From: Sphaerulina vaccinii
Taxonomy: Eukaryota; Ascomycota; Dothideomycetes; Mycosphaerellales; Mycosphaerellaceae
Reading direction: 5' to 3'
DNA length: 64,000 nt
NCBI GenBank assembly: GCA_022570795.1
Contig: JAKUDP010000014.1
Coordinates: 744,001 to 808,000, forward strand
Position 1 is the first letter of the stretch, and every line of letters begins with the position of its first letter. Below are positions 33,296 to 45,163 of the stretch, piece by piece. The translations under genes were made by a program, and so were the position numbers. Under the pieces are notes generated by a model that worked only from the letters and a program-made list of their open reading frames with translations, had not been told where the DNA came from and searched no databases.

Positions 33296-34575
33296 CGTTG
33301 TTCGGCTGAGCTGCTGGCTATTAGAGTGGTCCGGATGCCAGTGGTCGATAGTGTAGTCGATGAAGCAGTTGAGGAGGCTTCCCTTCGATCAAGTCGGACG
33401 ATCGATCCTGCGTGACCGTCCCGTACGTGGAATGTTCGTCTATGGAGGTGAAGGTGTTTGAAAGCTCAGGCCAGGAAGTAGAGAAGTCGTCCGAGTCCAG
33501 TCTTATCGTGAAGGAGATGTCCACTTCTGATCCAGAGCGACGGAGCTGTACTTGTACCGTCTACCGAGCATACTGCCAGGAGTCTCGCATAGCTACGCTC
33601 CACATTCACCTACAGCGACAGCCACCACACGTACGACAACAAAAGATCCTTTCAACTTGGCTCATAGGCAAGCTCGTAATTTTGCAAGACAGCACGGTCA
33701 ATGTTCTGCATAGGCACCAGATTCTGCGTCCGTATCGCAGCAGAAATTCCTTCTTTGGGACAATAATCGTCACTATATGGAGTCTTTCTTGGCCTGTGAA
33801 TGGCTGCATCGTAGTCTTACAGTGCACGGACACTGTTCAGCGTAGCCGTGTCGTTCTCAGCCAGCCTTGTGGGTCACTAAGCCTTAGGATACCACGGCGG
33901 AGTACGCAATTGTGCCGACTCGACATGGGCTGCGGAGTGGTATTGCCGATAGCTACTGGTGGCTCACTCAGGATTTCTGTCTTATTCGCATTGCTGATGC
34001 CTGAGAAGGATCAGAGGCTGAAAGGCGTACTTGAATCGTCCCTATTTGCTGAAGGTCGGCTTGTGCGTGTTTCACAATCATGATGCGGAAGCGAGCTGAT
34101 AGTGAGGGCAGAAGACGCCGGTACATCCGTTCGTGAAGAGAATGTTGTGATGATGTAGTACGAATGAGCGAGAACGACGGAGACTAGGTTTTTGAGAAGA
34201 GATACAACCTGAGGCACGAAATCTCAAGTTCCATTCACTGATCATGATCGACCCTTCCTCTTTCGTGGTGCACCACATCATGGATCTCGAACCCAACACG
34301 ACTCGCTGACGCAGAAGTGCAATGTCCAGTAAAGAGATTTGTTGCTGTCCTTCGCGACGAGTTCTCCGAACCATGTTGAAGACAGCATATTGTATCGCTC
34401 CTGCGAAAATAGATGATGCAGATCGTTGAAGCTGTTGGTATTAAGTTCTATACAATAATGATGTTGAGCAATGTCCATATTCTCCTCATGTCCCCATTTT
34501 GTCCTTGCCTGTATCCAAGATATCTAGAAACGCCGCGCTAAAAAGACTCTGGAAGATCAGCACTTGACCTTCTTC
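33296..34575. other. Long intergenic stretch upstream of the RTA1-family gene
   Basis: About 1.28 kb between two reverse-strand genes. The longest open frame (forward, 33412-34083) begins with GTG, shows no domain and has a composition like random translation, so it is not called. The region should include the RTA1-family promoter and the 3' region of the surface-protein gene. Confidence 0.5.
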
Positions 34576-35760
34576 TTATGCCACAAAACTCATGCCCAAT
34601 GTTAAGAAAACGACGAAAGATCCCAGAGACCCGTAGGAAAAGCCTGTTGTAGGCGCGGACGCGGAGGTTTGCACAGAGGCTTGTACAAATGATGGTCCAC
34701 AACTCATCTGAACTTGCTCTGCTGCTGGACCATAGTCCCCACTGAGAGGCAAGCTTGAATTCCCAGCTGCCTGTGCAAAGATGGCCATGGTGTTCTGTAA
34801 GCATGTTGTGCATGCGGGGCGTGATCCTCCAGGAAGCTGAACACCGAGTGGTAGGTAATATATGTAACTGCTTGTGGGTGCAGATGTATTGGTCACTGCA
34901 TTCGCATAGCAGTAGCTTCCATTCGAATCATTGAGGCAGCCTGCGTGGTATAGTGTGTCGTAAGCCACGAATCCGTTGTAAGCCTGCACGACTGTTGGGT
35001 TGCCCATTTGCAGGTCGGAACCACAGTTCGAACTCTGCTTGATATTCTGGGCCAATCCAGCCATCAATGTCGAGCATTGGGAAAAGTCGACATTACATGT
35101 CGCATCAAGAGTCGTTGTGAGTCGCACAAGTGATCGGGATGCTGTGAAGAAGCTATTGGATGTCTGGGCATAACATTAGCCTCCAACGCTTGACGCTAGC
35201 AGCAACAATTTACTCACCTGAAGGAGAAGTGACAACGGCAGACAATCTACAAAGGTCTGATTACTGAGGAAGCGGTCGAAGAATGTTGGACAAGTGCTCG
35301 TCGTGAAATTGTTGCCGATGTTCGAATCGAATACCCGTGGCAGCGTAGTTGAGGTCTCGGTGGCGACTTGTACGCTTCCTGTGGCGGTAGTAGAGCCGCT
35401 CGGGCGTATGGTGGTGGACGCCAGGACTGAAGCCTCATTCCTCGCCTGCATCCGAGGAATCGGTGCTCCTCTATCAAAGAGTAATTCTCTTGGGATTAGG
35501 TCGCTCGCACCAATTATTTCGTGAGCACAGGTGCCTCGACTAAATAGGAACAGGCAGCACAGAAGCGTTACTGTCCATTGCTGTACCAGATGTGAAATTC
35601 GACAGTCGGATCGTCGACACGAGTGTTTTGATTGCTGTCGTCTTTTCAGACGCGGTACGACCGGATTGTGCTCATTCCAGACCGTTGCCTGATGTTGCAC
35701 GACAGCAAGTGGGGTGCTTGTTGAGCTGCAGGACGAGAATACGCATGTGTCCGTTGTCAT
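34576..35760 (-). CDS. Putative GPI-anchored cysteine-rich surface protein
   Basis: Two exons, 35760-35218 and 35163-34576, with a 54-nt intron; splicing restores LLLQ-TSNSFFTASRSL and gives 376 residues. A hydrophobic segment (WTVTLLCCLFLFSRGTCA) occurs about 60 residues in, so it may be a signal anchor or a true signal peptide used from a later start. The body has evenly spaced cysteines (STCPTFFDRF, VDCLP, DATCNVDFSQC, NCGSDLQ, CLNDSNGSYCYANAV, ACTTCLQ, MSCGPSF), N-glycosylation sites, and a hydrophobic C-terminal tail (GSFVVFLTLGMSFVA) after a small-residue stretch, which suggests GPI anchoring. This arrangement matches a family of fungal surface proteins of unknown function (DUF7729-like; from memory). 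Confidence 0.75.
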
Positions 35761-37074
35761 CGCACTTTGTCCCTTACGCTGACGCTGTGCATGTCCAATC
35801 TGCAGGTCTGGTCCTGCGTGGGTAAGATCCGGAGTAATGCAAAGATGGCTCGTGTATATCTTCGAAGGAAGACAGACCGTGTACACAGTCTGCGACACCC
35901 AAACAGATGTAATACACGCCCACGAGTCGACAGAGATCTAGAACCAACAGGCCGGCAGTACCTGGAGAGATGGGAACCCTTGTAACCTCGTGCGTGGAGT
36001 GGAGCGGGCCGTGGGTGATCGTGTTTCGTCCAGAGTACACCCTGTCGTGATATCCCTCGTGCGTTCCGGAGCCTGCGATCTTCTTGCTACGACTGCTGTA
36101 GAAGCTGTCTAGAAAAAACGGCGATCAAAGGAGATGAGGATAGTCAGCGCAGGCGCACGTTGTTAATAAACGAAAGACCGCGCCGCAGCTAGCGACCGCA
36201 ACAGATGCATGAACCCTATCTCGATTGCCAGATGCGGTCGGAGCAATAGTCTACAAAGCGCCACAAGCCCACCACGCGCCGTGTCCCAGCGGGAGACATG
36301 GACAAAGCACAGCGGATGGCAAAGTCGCGATGTCGCATGCCGTGTGTCGACCAGTCGATTTGATGGAATACCAGCAAATTTCCTCCGCCGAGAGTCAGGA
36401 GGAGATCGCTTCCACTTGCAAAGTTGTGGACATTGCGTCGAACCAGCAGCGACGCGTATAGGCGAGCCGACATCAATAGTGCTAGTTGCACATTTCGAGT
36501 CTAGCGTTGCTGCAATGCTTTCGCTTCTGGATGCGTTCGTGCATCTTCACGTGGCTCGTGGCACTTGTCGAAAGCAAGGGATATGGCGCGTAGTGACTTT
36601 GAACCAGTGACTGCCACACTCCAGAGGATGTCAATATCAACAGAAGGCCGTCTCGACTTCCTGTGGTGCAGTAGGGAGATATCGAACTGCGGTACGGTTC
36701 GCATATGCGGTATTGCAAGTCCGCAGCCAGTAATGGTGGTGGGAGGAGATATTGATAATTTTCTCACCGTAGCCAGTCACATCGCCGACCGTCTCCCATG
36801 CTAAGCTGCTCATGGACTCGATACGATGCACGCTGATGACCACAGCAGAGAGCACCGGAAGTTGTCGTGGTTTGTCGATGAAGTGTTGATGTTGATGTTG
36901 CAGTGTTTGACGAGTCTTGAAGTTTGTGCTTGAGGACTCCAGAGCTAGAGCTAGTGGAAGGAACTGTCCATACAGTACAGCACGTACACCATCTCTTGCA
37001 CGTCCAACACTGACCACATTAATAACACTACTGGAACCCTCGCGCCGTAGTTTTCTATACTGTCACAGAGAATC
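35761..37074. promoter_or_regulatory. Long divergent intergenic region
   Basis: About 1.3 kb between the surface-protein gene (reverse) and the Q/N-rich gene (forward). An ATG-initiated forward frame at 36209-36610 (133 codons) overlaps equally long frames on the other strand and has no motif, so it is not called. No promoter element could be singled out. Confidence 0.45.
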
Positions 37075-37561
37075 ATGTCGTCGTCAGGCCAGCAGCAGCA
37101 GCAGAAGTCAGTGCCCTAGCAGTCCTCGTAGACATTGATATATGCTTACGGTCTGCAGCGTCTGGCAACAGAATCGCAACAACAATACCTTCCGCAACAC
37201 GAACTCGCGCACTCCGCAAAACAACCGCTCCAACGCAGCATCACCGCAGCCTCCCAAAGCCGAAAGCAGTCATCCGCCTCCACGAAATGTCTGGGCAACT
37301 AAGCCGACTGCCAGCAATGGCCCTGCCTTCAGTGCACAGGGTCAGAGTCAGAGCAGCGCGCCAGTGAACAACAACAGCAGCTTCAGCATCGATGACGCAA
37401 AGGCAGTCTTGTCTAGGAAGACCGCGGCTGCTCCTTATAAGCCCTCAGGTACAGCAGCGAGTAGCAAAGCTTCAGCAGGAGGAGTCGCCAAAATGGCCAA
37501 TGGCCAGCCGTTCTTTGCAAATCTGGCTAAGCAGGTTGCAAGTCTAGAAGCAGGCGGATGA
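37075..37561 (+). CDS. Small Q/N/S-rich hypothetical protein
   Basis: Two exons, 37075-37106 and 37159-37561, with a 52-nt intron (donor GTCAGT, acceptor CTGCAG), give 144 residues. Splicing joins MSSSGQQQQQ to NVWQQNRNNNTFRN. The middle is disordered (Asn, Gln, Ser, Pro), and the C-terminus holds short ordered pieces: SFSIDDAKAVLSRK and ANGQPFFANLAKQVASLE. No family is recognised. The GTCAGT donor is weaker than the usual GTAAGT; without splicing the first frame ends after a few codons, so the intron is needed. Low complexity and the short helix suggest an RNA- or protein-binding adaptor, but nothing firmer can be said. Confidence 0.65.
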
Positions 37562-38329
37562 AGTACTGGCGGCGACACTACGATGATTAGATCAGGACCA
37601 GGAACATGTACGAGAACATCGGTATCAGAAGAACGGAATTGAAAGTAGAGCTTCGATTGAAGAGCACTCTCATCTCCTACGCACAAAAGACGATCGGTTC
37701 AGACGCGTGGCAATTTGGTAGCCAGACAGAAGTAAGAAGAGGAAACACAGCACTCGCACATATGGGTTTGCGTGTAGCGCTGTGCAGGAGGGATGCAGTC
37801 CAGTGTGTCTATTTCTGCATTGCGAGTGTGCTATTATGCACAATACCAGAACAGTTGTAGACGACGAGATCGCAAGTCACGCTCTGGTCGTTCAGCTCTC
37901 ACTCGATCATACAATAGTAGCAGTACAGTAGCAGAATGAACCAGATGCAGGTGCCGTGTAAATCATCCTGCAGAACTTTGGTGCTGAGCGTACCTGACGA
38001 AATGAACGTTGATAATGAACCAGCGTGAGAGAAAGGTTAAAACTTGGCGCTTATAGTCTGGGAGGAAGTCTTGCGGAGCTGTCTAGCTGCATAAAAGGAC
38101 ACAAGGCACTGCAAATGCCCAATGGCTAGCCGTGCCATCCATGTACGCCATGATGTGGTATCTCAAGCGCTAACAGAATCCCAGACACCCATTCGTAATA
38201 ACTTTTTGGATCGTCAAGCCATTTACGCAACAGCCTACTTCTCATCAGCACATTGGACACACGGAGGGGATCCCACCACCATTCCTCCTCGCCAAGAGAG
38301 GTATTAGGTATATGTGGGTGTTCAGGCAA
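37562..38329. other. Intergenic between convergent genes
   Basis: About 770 bp holding the 3' region of the Q/N-rich gene and the 3' region of RPL35. Only short frames without motifs are present. Nothing else was seen. Confidence 0.5.
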
Positions 38330-38836
38330 TCATACCTTGACGGCGAAGTTCCTCTGAGGGAAGTGTCTCTGCTTCTTCTTCTGCTTCTCGGTCACGCGAG
38401 CAGCATCCTCTGGAGACAGACGGCGGCGGATGGCACGAGTCTGCTTGGCGCGGAGGTCGAGTGGCAGGTACTTCTTCTTTTGGTAGAAGAGGCGGAGCTG
38501 GGCGCGCTGGTTGGCGTTGATGATGGTGAGAACGCGGGCGATCGACTTGCGGACGTCGTGGCTGTATATCATGTTAGTGCCCTGCTCTTCGCTTTTCAGT
38601 GCGAGTGTGTCCATACATCTTGTTGAGCTTCGACGAGGCACCGCCAGCAATCTTCTGAGTGCGCAGCTGCACGAGCTCGGCCTTCAGGTCATCGAGTTGC
38701 TTCTTAAGCTCCTCCTTGTTCTTTCCCCAGAGCGCAGAGGCCTTGACTTTGCCAGACGACTGCGCGCACAACTGTTAGTATGCATATTTGGCGCATTGCT
38801 GAGGCAGCATCTCGTTGGGCAGTGTCGTCATACCAT
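38330..38836 (-). CDS. RPL35: 60S ribosomal protein L35 (uL29)
   Basis: Three exons, 38836-38834, 38759-38617 and 38561-38330, give 125 residues. The first exon is the ATG codon alone; a 74-nt intron (GTATGA, branch CTAAC, acceptor GCGCAG) follows, then SSGKVKASALWGKNKEEL. The second intron (55 nt) splits the Ile codon in LNK-I-HDVRKS. The C-terminal half is typical: SIARVLTIINANQRAQLRLFY, KKKYLPLDLRAKQTRAIRRRL, and HFPQRNFAVKV. The protein lies near the polypeptide exit tunnel of the large subunit. Short introns at or just after the start codon are common in fungal ribosomal protein genes. It is divergent from GOS1 over 284 bp. Confidence 0.97.
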
Positions 38837-39120
38837 ATTGACTGATGTTCCTGTAGGTTAGTTGTCGAGGATAGAGAGTGGCAGCAGTGTCGTCAAAGTC
38901 GTGAAGTGTTCACCAGCAGCAAATTCGAAGTTCGTCGATCTTGGCATTGTCGGTGTGCGGGTTGCTCCTTCCTCCGGTCTTGAGCGGCCTCCTTCCGCAT
39001 CCAGCCAGCCTGCATGTGATGCACTCCAGCATTCGTCCAGGAGGCTGTCGTTTATTGTAATATCAGAAGACACTATACAACTGGCTTTCCCTGGAGTACG
39101 ATATCTTCAATACCGCTCAA
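38837..39120. promoter_or_regulatory. Divergent promoter of RPL35 and GOS1
   Basis: The two start codons are only 284 bp apart on opposite strands, so both promoters share this space. No TATA box or ribosomal-protein-type box was recognised by eye. Confidence 0.5.
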
Positions 39121-39851
39121 ATGACGGCGAACATGGGAAGCTGGGCGCAGCTACGGCAGCAAGCACGAGCACAGGAAACGCAGACCGAGTCTCTCTTCCA
39201 CACGTATGCCCAATTCGCTGCGAAAACCGACTTGGACGCGCAGCCCAGCGACGACGAACGACGGACTGAAGAGCAGCTAGTCGAAGTGCTAGAAAAGGTC
39301 GTCTTTCCTGCTCTACGTAACACTTTGCCATACTGACTACTGCCCTCCAGCGCACCGCAACTCTCGCCTCTCTCCAGAGAAGCCTAGACTCAGAACCGAC
39401 ACCTTCAGCTCTCAAGTCAACGAACCTGGCACGTCACCGCGAAATACTTTCTCAGCACCGGTCTGAGCTCTCGCGACTGAAGTCACAGATCTCACAGTCT
39501 CGCGATCGAGCCAACTTGCTTTCCAATGTCCGCAAAGATATATCCTCATACCGAAATGCCCAGAACCCAGAAGCACAGGAGGCCGAGTACATGTTGCAGG
39601 AACGAAATAGGCTGGATCGCTCTCACAATGTGGCCGATAGTGTGCTCAGTCAAGCCTACGCTGTGAACGAGAGCTTCGGTCTGCAGAGGGAGAGTTTAGT
39701 CGGCATTCAGAGGAGGATTACAGGAGCTGCAGCACAGATACCTGGCATCAACGGCTTGATGCAAAGGATTGGAAGCAAGAAGCGAAGAGACGGCATTATA
39801 CTGGGCTCCTTCATCGCTATATGCTTCTTGGTACTGCTGTGGTTCTGGTGA
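39121..39851 (+). CDS. GOS1: Golgi SNARE Gos1
   Basis: Two exons, 39121-39297 and 39351-39851, with a 53-nt intron (donor GTCGTC, acceptor CTCCAG), give 225 residues. The N-terminal part (SWAQLRQQARAQETQTESLFHTYAQF) is the Habc-type helix of the family. The Qb-SNARE helix precedes the tail: LQERNRLDRSHNVADSVLSQAY, then RRITGAAAQIPGINGLMQRIG. The C-terminal membrane anchor is DGIILGSFIAICFLVLLWFW. Gos1 acts in intra-Golgi and endosome-to-Golgi fusion with Sed5, Ykt6 and Sft1. The GTCGTC donor is atypical, but both flanks are conserved family sequence and phase 0 is kept. Confidence 0.95.
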
Positions 39852-41035
39852 GCGATCATGGGATGCAATGACATTTCATCCTCGAAGTATGTTCAGAACA
39901 TGCTCCGCAAGTAGGACTGCCTCTCTCCACGACATTCGTGGCTGTAAGGAGTCTCAGCGCGGATATCTGCATGCACGGGACGAACTCGCCAATCTACCAG
40001 GCGGATGCTAGTATGAGCAGCAGCACGATCCCATGCTCTTACCCACGCCGCCTGTGCCCGAGACCTGCGGCTGCGCGATCTATTGTGAATCGCCCACATT
40101 ACTAGAAGCGAATCGTCAAAGATATGGCTGGTTCTATGCTATACACGCTTGGCATATTCCGAGAGTCTGGCAGTAGACGGTGCTCCGGACATAGCCAACA
40201 GTGTACTGGACCGATGGTACGACTATAGATGCGGTGTCGTGGTATATTGATACACCCTGTATCTATGTTGCGATATGTCTGAAGTAACAGACTGCCGCAC
40301 TGCCAGCAGGAGCAAAGCAGTCAATCTCCTCGAGAGATGTCCGCTCTTTCGATATGCGGACGAAACACTGGAGTCGCGCGGAAGATGGGTACCCCATGGA
40401 AGTCAGCGAAACGTTGAGAGGACAATGTGAAGGGCCACGGCTGTTCGAGACGGCAACATGATCGCGTGTTCTATTCTTTCGAAGCACTCGAGGACAATTG
40501 CCTGACATCATGCCATCAAGCTCTCGATGTCAAGACTCTCATGTGTTGGAAGGGCATGAGTCTTAACATAGCAACGATAGCTCTGTCGACCTGCTCTTCT
40601 TTCATTTATATACCGATGAGAAATTGGACTTGTAATCGTTCAACGAGCTTGTTTGAGTTACTTACAGACCGAAAAATGCAATTTGATGTGGGTCTGACTA
40701 GAGAGTGGGCGTTATGAAGCTCAATTCAAGTTATATCTGCTCACTTCAGATCCAGGACACGATCCATGCAGAGCCGCGCACGACAATACAGAGCACAATA
40801 TCACACAACGTATGTTCGCGACTCGAATCGAACCATTCCAGCGCACGGAGCCTTCGGCGACTGAGCTGAGCTGCATAATTGGCTGCGAGACCCATACCAA
40901 GCCTCGGATCAGCTCTCGAGACCTCCGTTGTCGGCGTAGCGCGATCAGATAAGATCTTTCAAGATTGTTGTAAGTGAATGAATCCTACAACCACATGCTT
41001 GCAAAGTGCCACTTCATCTAGCCAGGCCGCTCGTT
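39852..41035. other. Intergenic, no gene seen
   Basis: About 1.2 kb between GOS1 and the F-box-like gene. Open frames are short and overlap on both strands. A purine-mixed stretch with direct repeats of CGAATCGAACC-like sequence occurs near 40820. No tRNA fold was found. Confidence 0.45.
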
Positions 41036-41876
41036 ATGGCTCAAAGAAGGCTAAGTTTCCTGGACCTGCCCGCCGAAATTCGCAACCATATCTATGATTT
41101 ATCTGGATGCCTCTGCGTTGTTCAGTGCGAGAATTGCAAGAAACATGCTACGGAGGATGTGACGACTCTAGGATACGAGCGTACATGTAAGTGTGGCAAT
41201 TGCTAAAGGATGTCCTACTTGAACACAGTGACCATGATGCTTCCGAAACATCTATTGACTGACCACGAATTCCAGGCAGCGGCAACCCCAGAATCCAGTG
41301 GCCCATACGTTACCCCAGGTGATTAAATGTCGACAAGCTGAAGACGAGCTGTACTCACAATATGACGCCAGACATTTCGCTTGTCGATTCAGCAGGACCG
41401 AGAACATCATCGAACTTGCACGATATCAATCAGACTATATTGTAACGCACGAATATGTCAATCAGAAGACACAGGTCCTTGCCATGCCGCAGCCATATGA
41501 ATGTCGAAGTCCTGAGCAGCCCGCTCTGACCAGAGTCTGTCGACTAATTCGAAGCGACACATTGCCCATGTTCTATGGAGGCAATAAGTTCGCTCTTTCG
41601 CCTAGAGTTGCAAAAGTTGATGGCGTTGGTCGGATCGCGACAGAGGACTTTCAGTGGCTGCGGGCTATTGGTGGAGACAATGCCTCGTTCATCTCGAAGG
41701 TGGAGTTGAGATTCTCTGGTCGAGGTTGGAGAGCTTTACTGTTGGAGAATGTTAAGGAGAGTTTGAGAGAGATGGGTATTGATATCGATCGCGTCGAAGT
41801 TGAGTTCTCGTACTGGAAGGAGGCAAGATGGGGCTCTGATTGTTCTCGTATGGCTCTACGTGCTCCTGTCAGTTGA
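41036..41876 (+). CDS. F-box/2EXR-like fungal protein, frame break or missing intron
   Basis: The start (MAQRRLSFLDLPAEIRNHIYDLSG) is the short N-terminal motif of a very large family of fungal proteins with F-box-like helices. The second half (PALTRVCRLIRSDTLPMFYGGNKF, then RAIGGDNASFISKVELRF) is the usual continuation. An intron from the GTAAGT donor at about 41188 to the acceptor at 41228 keeps the frame as LTMMLPKHLLTDHEFQ, but that frame stops at a TAA near 41325. The downstream half is in another frame, open from 41259. No intron with acceptable borders joins the two in phase. Either an unusual intron is used, or a one-base indel has broken the gene. F-box proteins are usually substrate adaptors for ubiquitin ligases, but this subgroup is uncharacterised. 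Confidence 0.5.
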
Positions 41877-42365
41877 GAGCATCGTACAACAGTGTTGTCG
41901 TCGGAGGTTCGTATGATTGGCGTCCATCGGTATGCGGTCCCAGTCAAAATGACTCGCGCAATTCCATATCAGATAAGAATGGCTTCCTACAATGCATGAT
42001 CATTTGTGTTTGTGGATAAGAGTCTTCGGAGATCATTGCACAGACACAGCTCCATCATTGTGCAGATGGTTTTGGCCTGGATGAACTATCAAGCGCAATC
42101 GCCCTGACAACGACCGCATCAAACACTGCGAACCTAATTCGATCGAAGTCTTAGAAACTTGGATTCAACGTGTTCGACCAGCATAGTACAGCGTTGAGCG
42201 TTTTCCTATCGTTTACCATCTATTCTGCTCGAGACGGTTGCTCCTAGATCTCCTATTATGATTCATATCTCATAGATCTATTGTCTTTCCTAGCTATTCC
42301 AGTGCATTGGCAAACACATTCCAACCATTTTCACGCGTGGCAACAGCACGCACAACAGCTGCACG
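41877..42365. other. Intergenic upstream of the LIM-domain gene
   Basis: About 490 bp with no supported gene. It should hold the promoter and leader of the LIM-domain gene; a CATTCCAACCATTTTCACG stretch lies just before the start. The in-frame extension above the start codon has no ATG. Confidence 0.45.
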
Positions 42366-45163
42366 ATGAAGGAACATCGAATTCCGAGTCCGACGTACTT
42401 TTCCAAGGAGCAGATAGGTGCGTCGTCGTTGTTGTCCGTGGTTGTGACAACGATCTTGCAGCTAGAGCTAATTTGGCCACCTGCACAACAGCTTCGTATC
42501 TCACAGACCTGCGTAAACCTCCAGCACGACCTTCAGGATCGCGTCCTGCACCTCCATCCAAGCTGGGAAGTTTGCGACGGATCGATACATCTATACAAGC
42601 AGCGACAGACGATCGACCGCAACTACCCAGCAGCAACAGCATGCCTATCATGTCCCATCGCCGCACAGATTCGAATCGTAGTCCCTTCGCTGGCCGGCCT
42701 TTAGCACGAGCACCGTCTGCATCGCCAGAGCCATCATCTTCCTGTTCCCCTCCACGACCATCACTCCCGTCAACGACACCGTCCGACCCAACTGTACGAT
42801 CGCGTTCGCGAAGGACGCCAAGCATGACATACATGGAGAATGGTATGCGCTGGATGGAGAAGCAAGAAACACGATCATTGAGACAAGCATTGGAAGATAT
42901 GGATCTGGAGGAAGAAAGGAAGATGCATGCCGCAGCGCAGGACGAGGCCGCCGAGCTGGTGTACAGGCATCAGAACCCAGAGGCAGCCAGCGGCCCTTTC
43001 ATGAGCCCCGATATCAAGACGAGAGACTATCGATCACATCTACGGAGAGGCAGTTATCATCGCAGTCATAGCCAAGATGCACTCTCGTCTGGCGGGTCGC
43101 GCAGCGCATCAGAAGGCAGCCAAGGATCTGCTCCAGGTGACAGCGCGATGCTCCCAAGAGCACTCAATATCGCGCAAGTACCGCGCAAAGTCAGCCCACC
43201 GACTGGCAAGGTGTCCGTGCAGAAGAGGCGAGAGTCGAATAGGAAAAGCTATGACCAGTTAGCCGAAGCCGTAGCGCAGGACATCGCGATTGCACATCGA
43301 AGGAGCAGCAGTGGCAGCAAACGCATCTTGAGTGGAGAAAAGAAGAAATTCATGAATCCAGAAGATCGGATTTGGGAAGATCCAGAGGAGGGCGAAGCAC
43401 CACAGGAAAAGGCAGCGGTCATGAATAAGGAAGCCAAAGAATCGAAGGCTGATGCTCCGCAGGCACTACCGTCATATGTTCGCAGGAACCCATTCGCAAG
43501 AGTCAGAGCACAATATGAGAAGAACTTGGAGCGCTCTAACTCAGCGCCCGCTCTGCAGACCCTCAATGGCATGCCGCTGCCGAGACATGAACGAGTGGAG
43601 ATCCAGCGAAATCCACCAAGCCAAAGTCGAAACGCCTTTTACACCTCGAACGAGGTGATACTTCCACCGACTCCACCTGCAGAGCTCGAGCATGAGCCAG
43701 ATGATGTGGCGCCCAAGACCACACCGACCAAGGAGGGCAAGGAGATTCGGGGAGATGATATACGGGCAGCAACCAGTAAGTCGAGGAGTGCATACAGTCC
43801 AAATCTGCCTCGACCGACAATGGTCAGTGATAAGCCTGGACGACCGATTGTCAGCTTTCAGAAGGATCATAAGCCAAAGGAGATTATCATGGAAGAACAG
43901 CACGTGGCTGTATCACCAACAGAGCAACCTCTCTCAAGTCCTCTCCAGATAGGAAATCCAGATGCCTCACCACAACGAATGCCGTCTGAGCCCGGACGCA
44001 GTCCTTTTATGCGAAGAAAGATTGGCGATAGTCCTCTGAAGCCTTCTCCTCCAGGACGAGCCGAGCCAGATTCACCCTCAAAGAGCAGGATTCCCAAGAT
44101 CAACGTAGGAGATGTGCCGAAATGGACGCCATCTTCACAGCCACCTACTCCGACCCACCAAAGATCTGTTATGCCTCCTGTGCCTACGATCTGCGCGCCA
44201 GATGAGCCATCTATACCTACCATTTCTTCTCCGGACGATTGTACCGACACAGCTTCGCCCGCAGACGCTGTGCCAAGCATCAATATGAACGCGGAATCAC
44301 CTCCTGCCAGAGAATCACCCACGAAGTCGAGCAGGATACCACAGCGGCCATTGCCATCTTCAGCATCGCCACAGCGACCATTACCAGCAGGACCTGCACC
44401 TTCGCCTGGACGTCCGCTTCCTCGACATGCTAACACCACTCCAATTCCACAAAGCAAATCCACGCCACACTATACGCCATCAATCCGGCAATCCACCGCC
44501 TTGTGTGCTCACTGTGCACTCCCGATTGCCGGTCGAATCCTCAGTGCAGCCGGAGAGCGTTTTCATCCCGGGTGCTTTGTGTGCCATCAATGCAATACCA
44601 ACCTTGAATGTGTCGCGTTCTACCCAGAGCCTGAGAGACAACGAGCCGCGAGACTCGAGGATCCAAGCAGTCAAGGCGAAGACCCGACACTACGATTCTA
44701 CTGTCATCTCGACTTCCATGAGCTGTTCAGTCCCAGATGCAAGTCCTGCAAGACTCCCATTGAGGGCGAGGTGATTGTAGCTTGCGGAGCTGAATGGCAT
44801 GCGGGCCACTTCTTCTGTGCACAGTGCGGCGACCCATTCGACTCGAGCATGCCCTTTGTTGAGAAGGATGGGTACGCTTGGTGTGTAGGCTGTCATACCA
44901 ACCGGTACAGCTCGAAGTGTCGGAAATGCAAGAAGCCTGTTACGGATGTCGTTGTCAAAGCCCTTGGATCTGATTGGCACAGCAACTGCTTTACATGCAT
45001 GGTAAGTCTTCTTCATGTCGATGAGCTATAAGAATACTGCTAATCAATGCTGCAGGAGTGCGACGGAGAGTTTGAGGACGGAAGATACTTCCTACGTGGC
45101 GATGACCAGATTCACCCTGTTTGTGTTAGATGTGAAGAGAGGAGACTCAAGGCAGCTTGAATG
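42366..45163 (+). CDS. LIM-domain protein, paxillin-like
   Basis: Three exons, 42366-42417, 42492-45001 and 45056-45163, give 889 residues. The first exon encodes MKEHRIPSPTYFSKEQIA. Three LIM domains fill the last 200 residues: CAHCALPIAG...HPGCFVCHQC, CKSCKTPIEG...HAGHFFCAQC...CVGCH, and CRKCKKPVTD...HSNCFTCMEC, the last one completed by exon 3 (ending HPVCVRCEER). The N-terminal 690 residues are disordered, rich in Ser, Pro and Arg, with a short conserved helix (MENGMRWMEKQETRSLRQALEDMDL). The layout resembles yeast Pxl1 and filamentous fungal relatives at sites of polarised growth and septation, acting as scaffolds between Rho signalling and actin. It is also compatible with LIM-RhoGAP relatives, but no GAP domain is present. 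Confidence 0.87.

Noticed and set aside
33412..34083. 223-codon forward open frame in an intergenic region
   Set aside because: It starts with GTG, shows no domain, and its composition looks like translated non-coding DNA.
36209..36610. 133-codon ATG frame
   Set aside because: Overlaps equally long frames on the other strand and has no motif.
40800..40850. TTCGAATC-like sequence suggestive of a tRNA T-loop
   Set aside because: No acceptor stem or anticodon arm could be folded around it.
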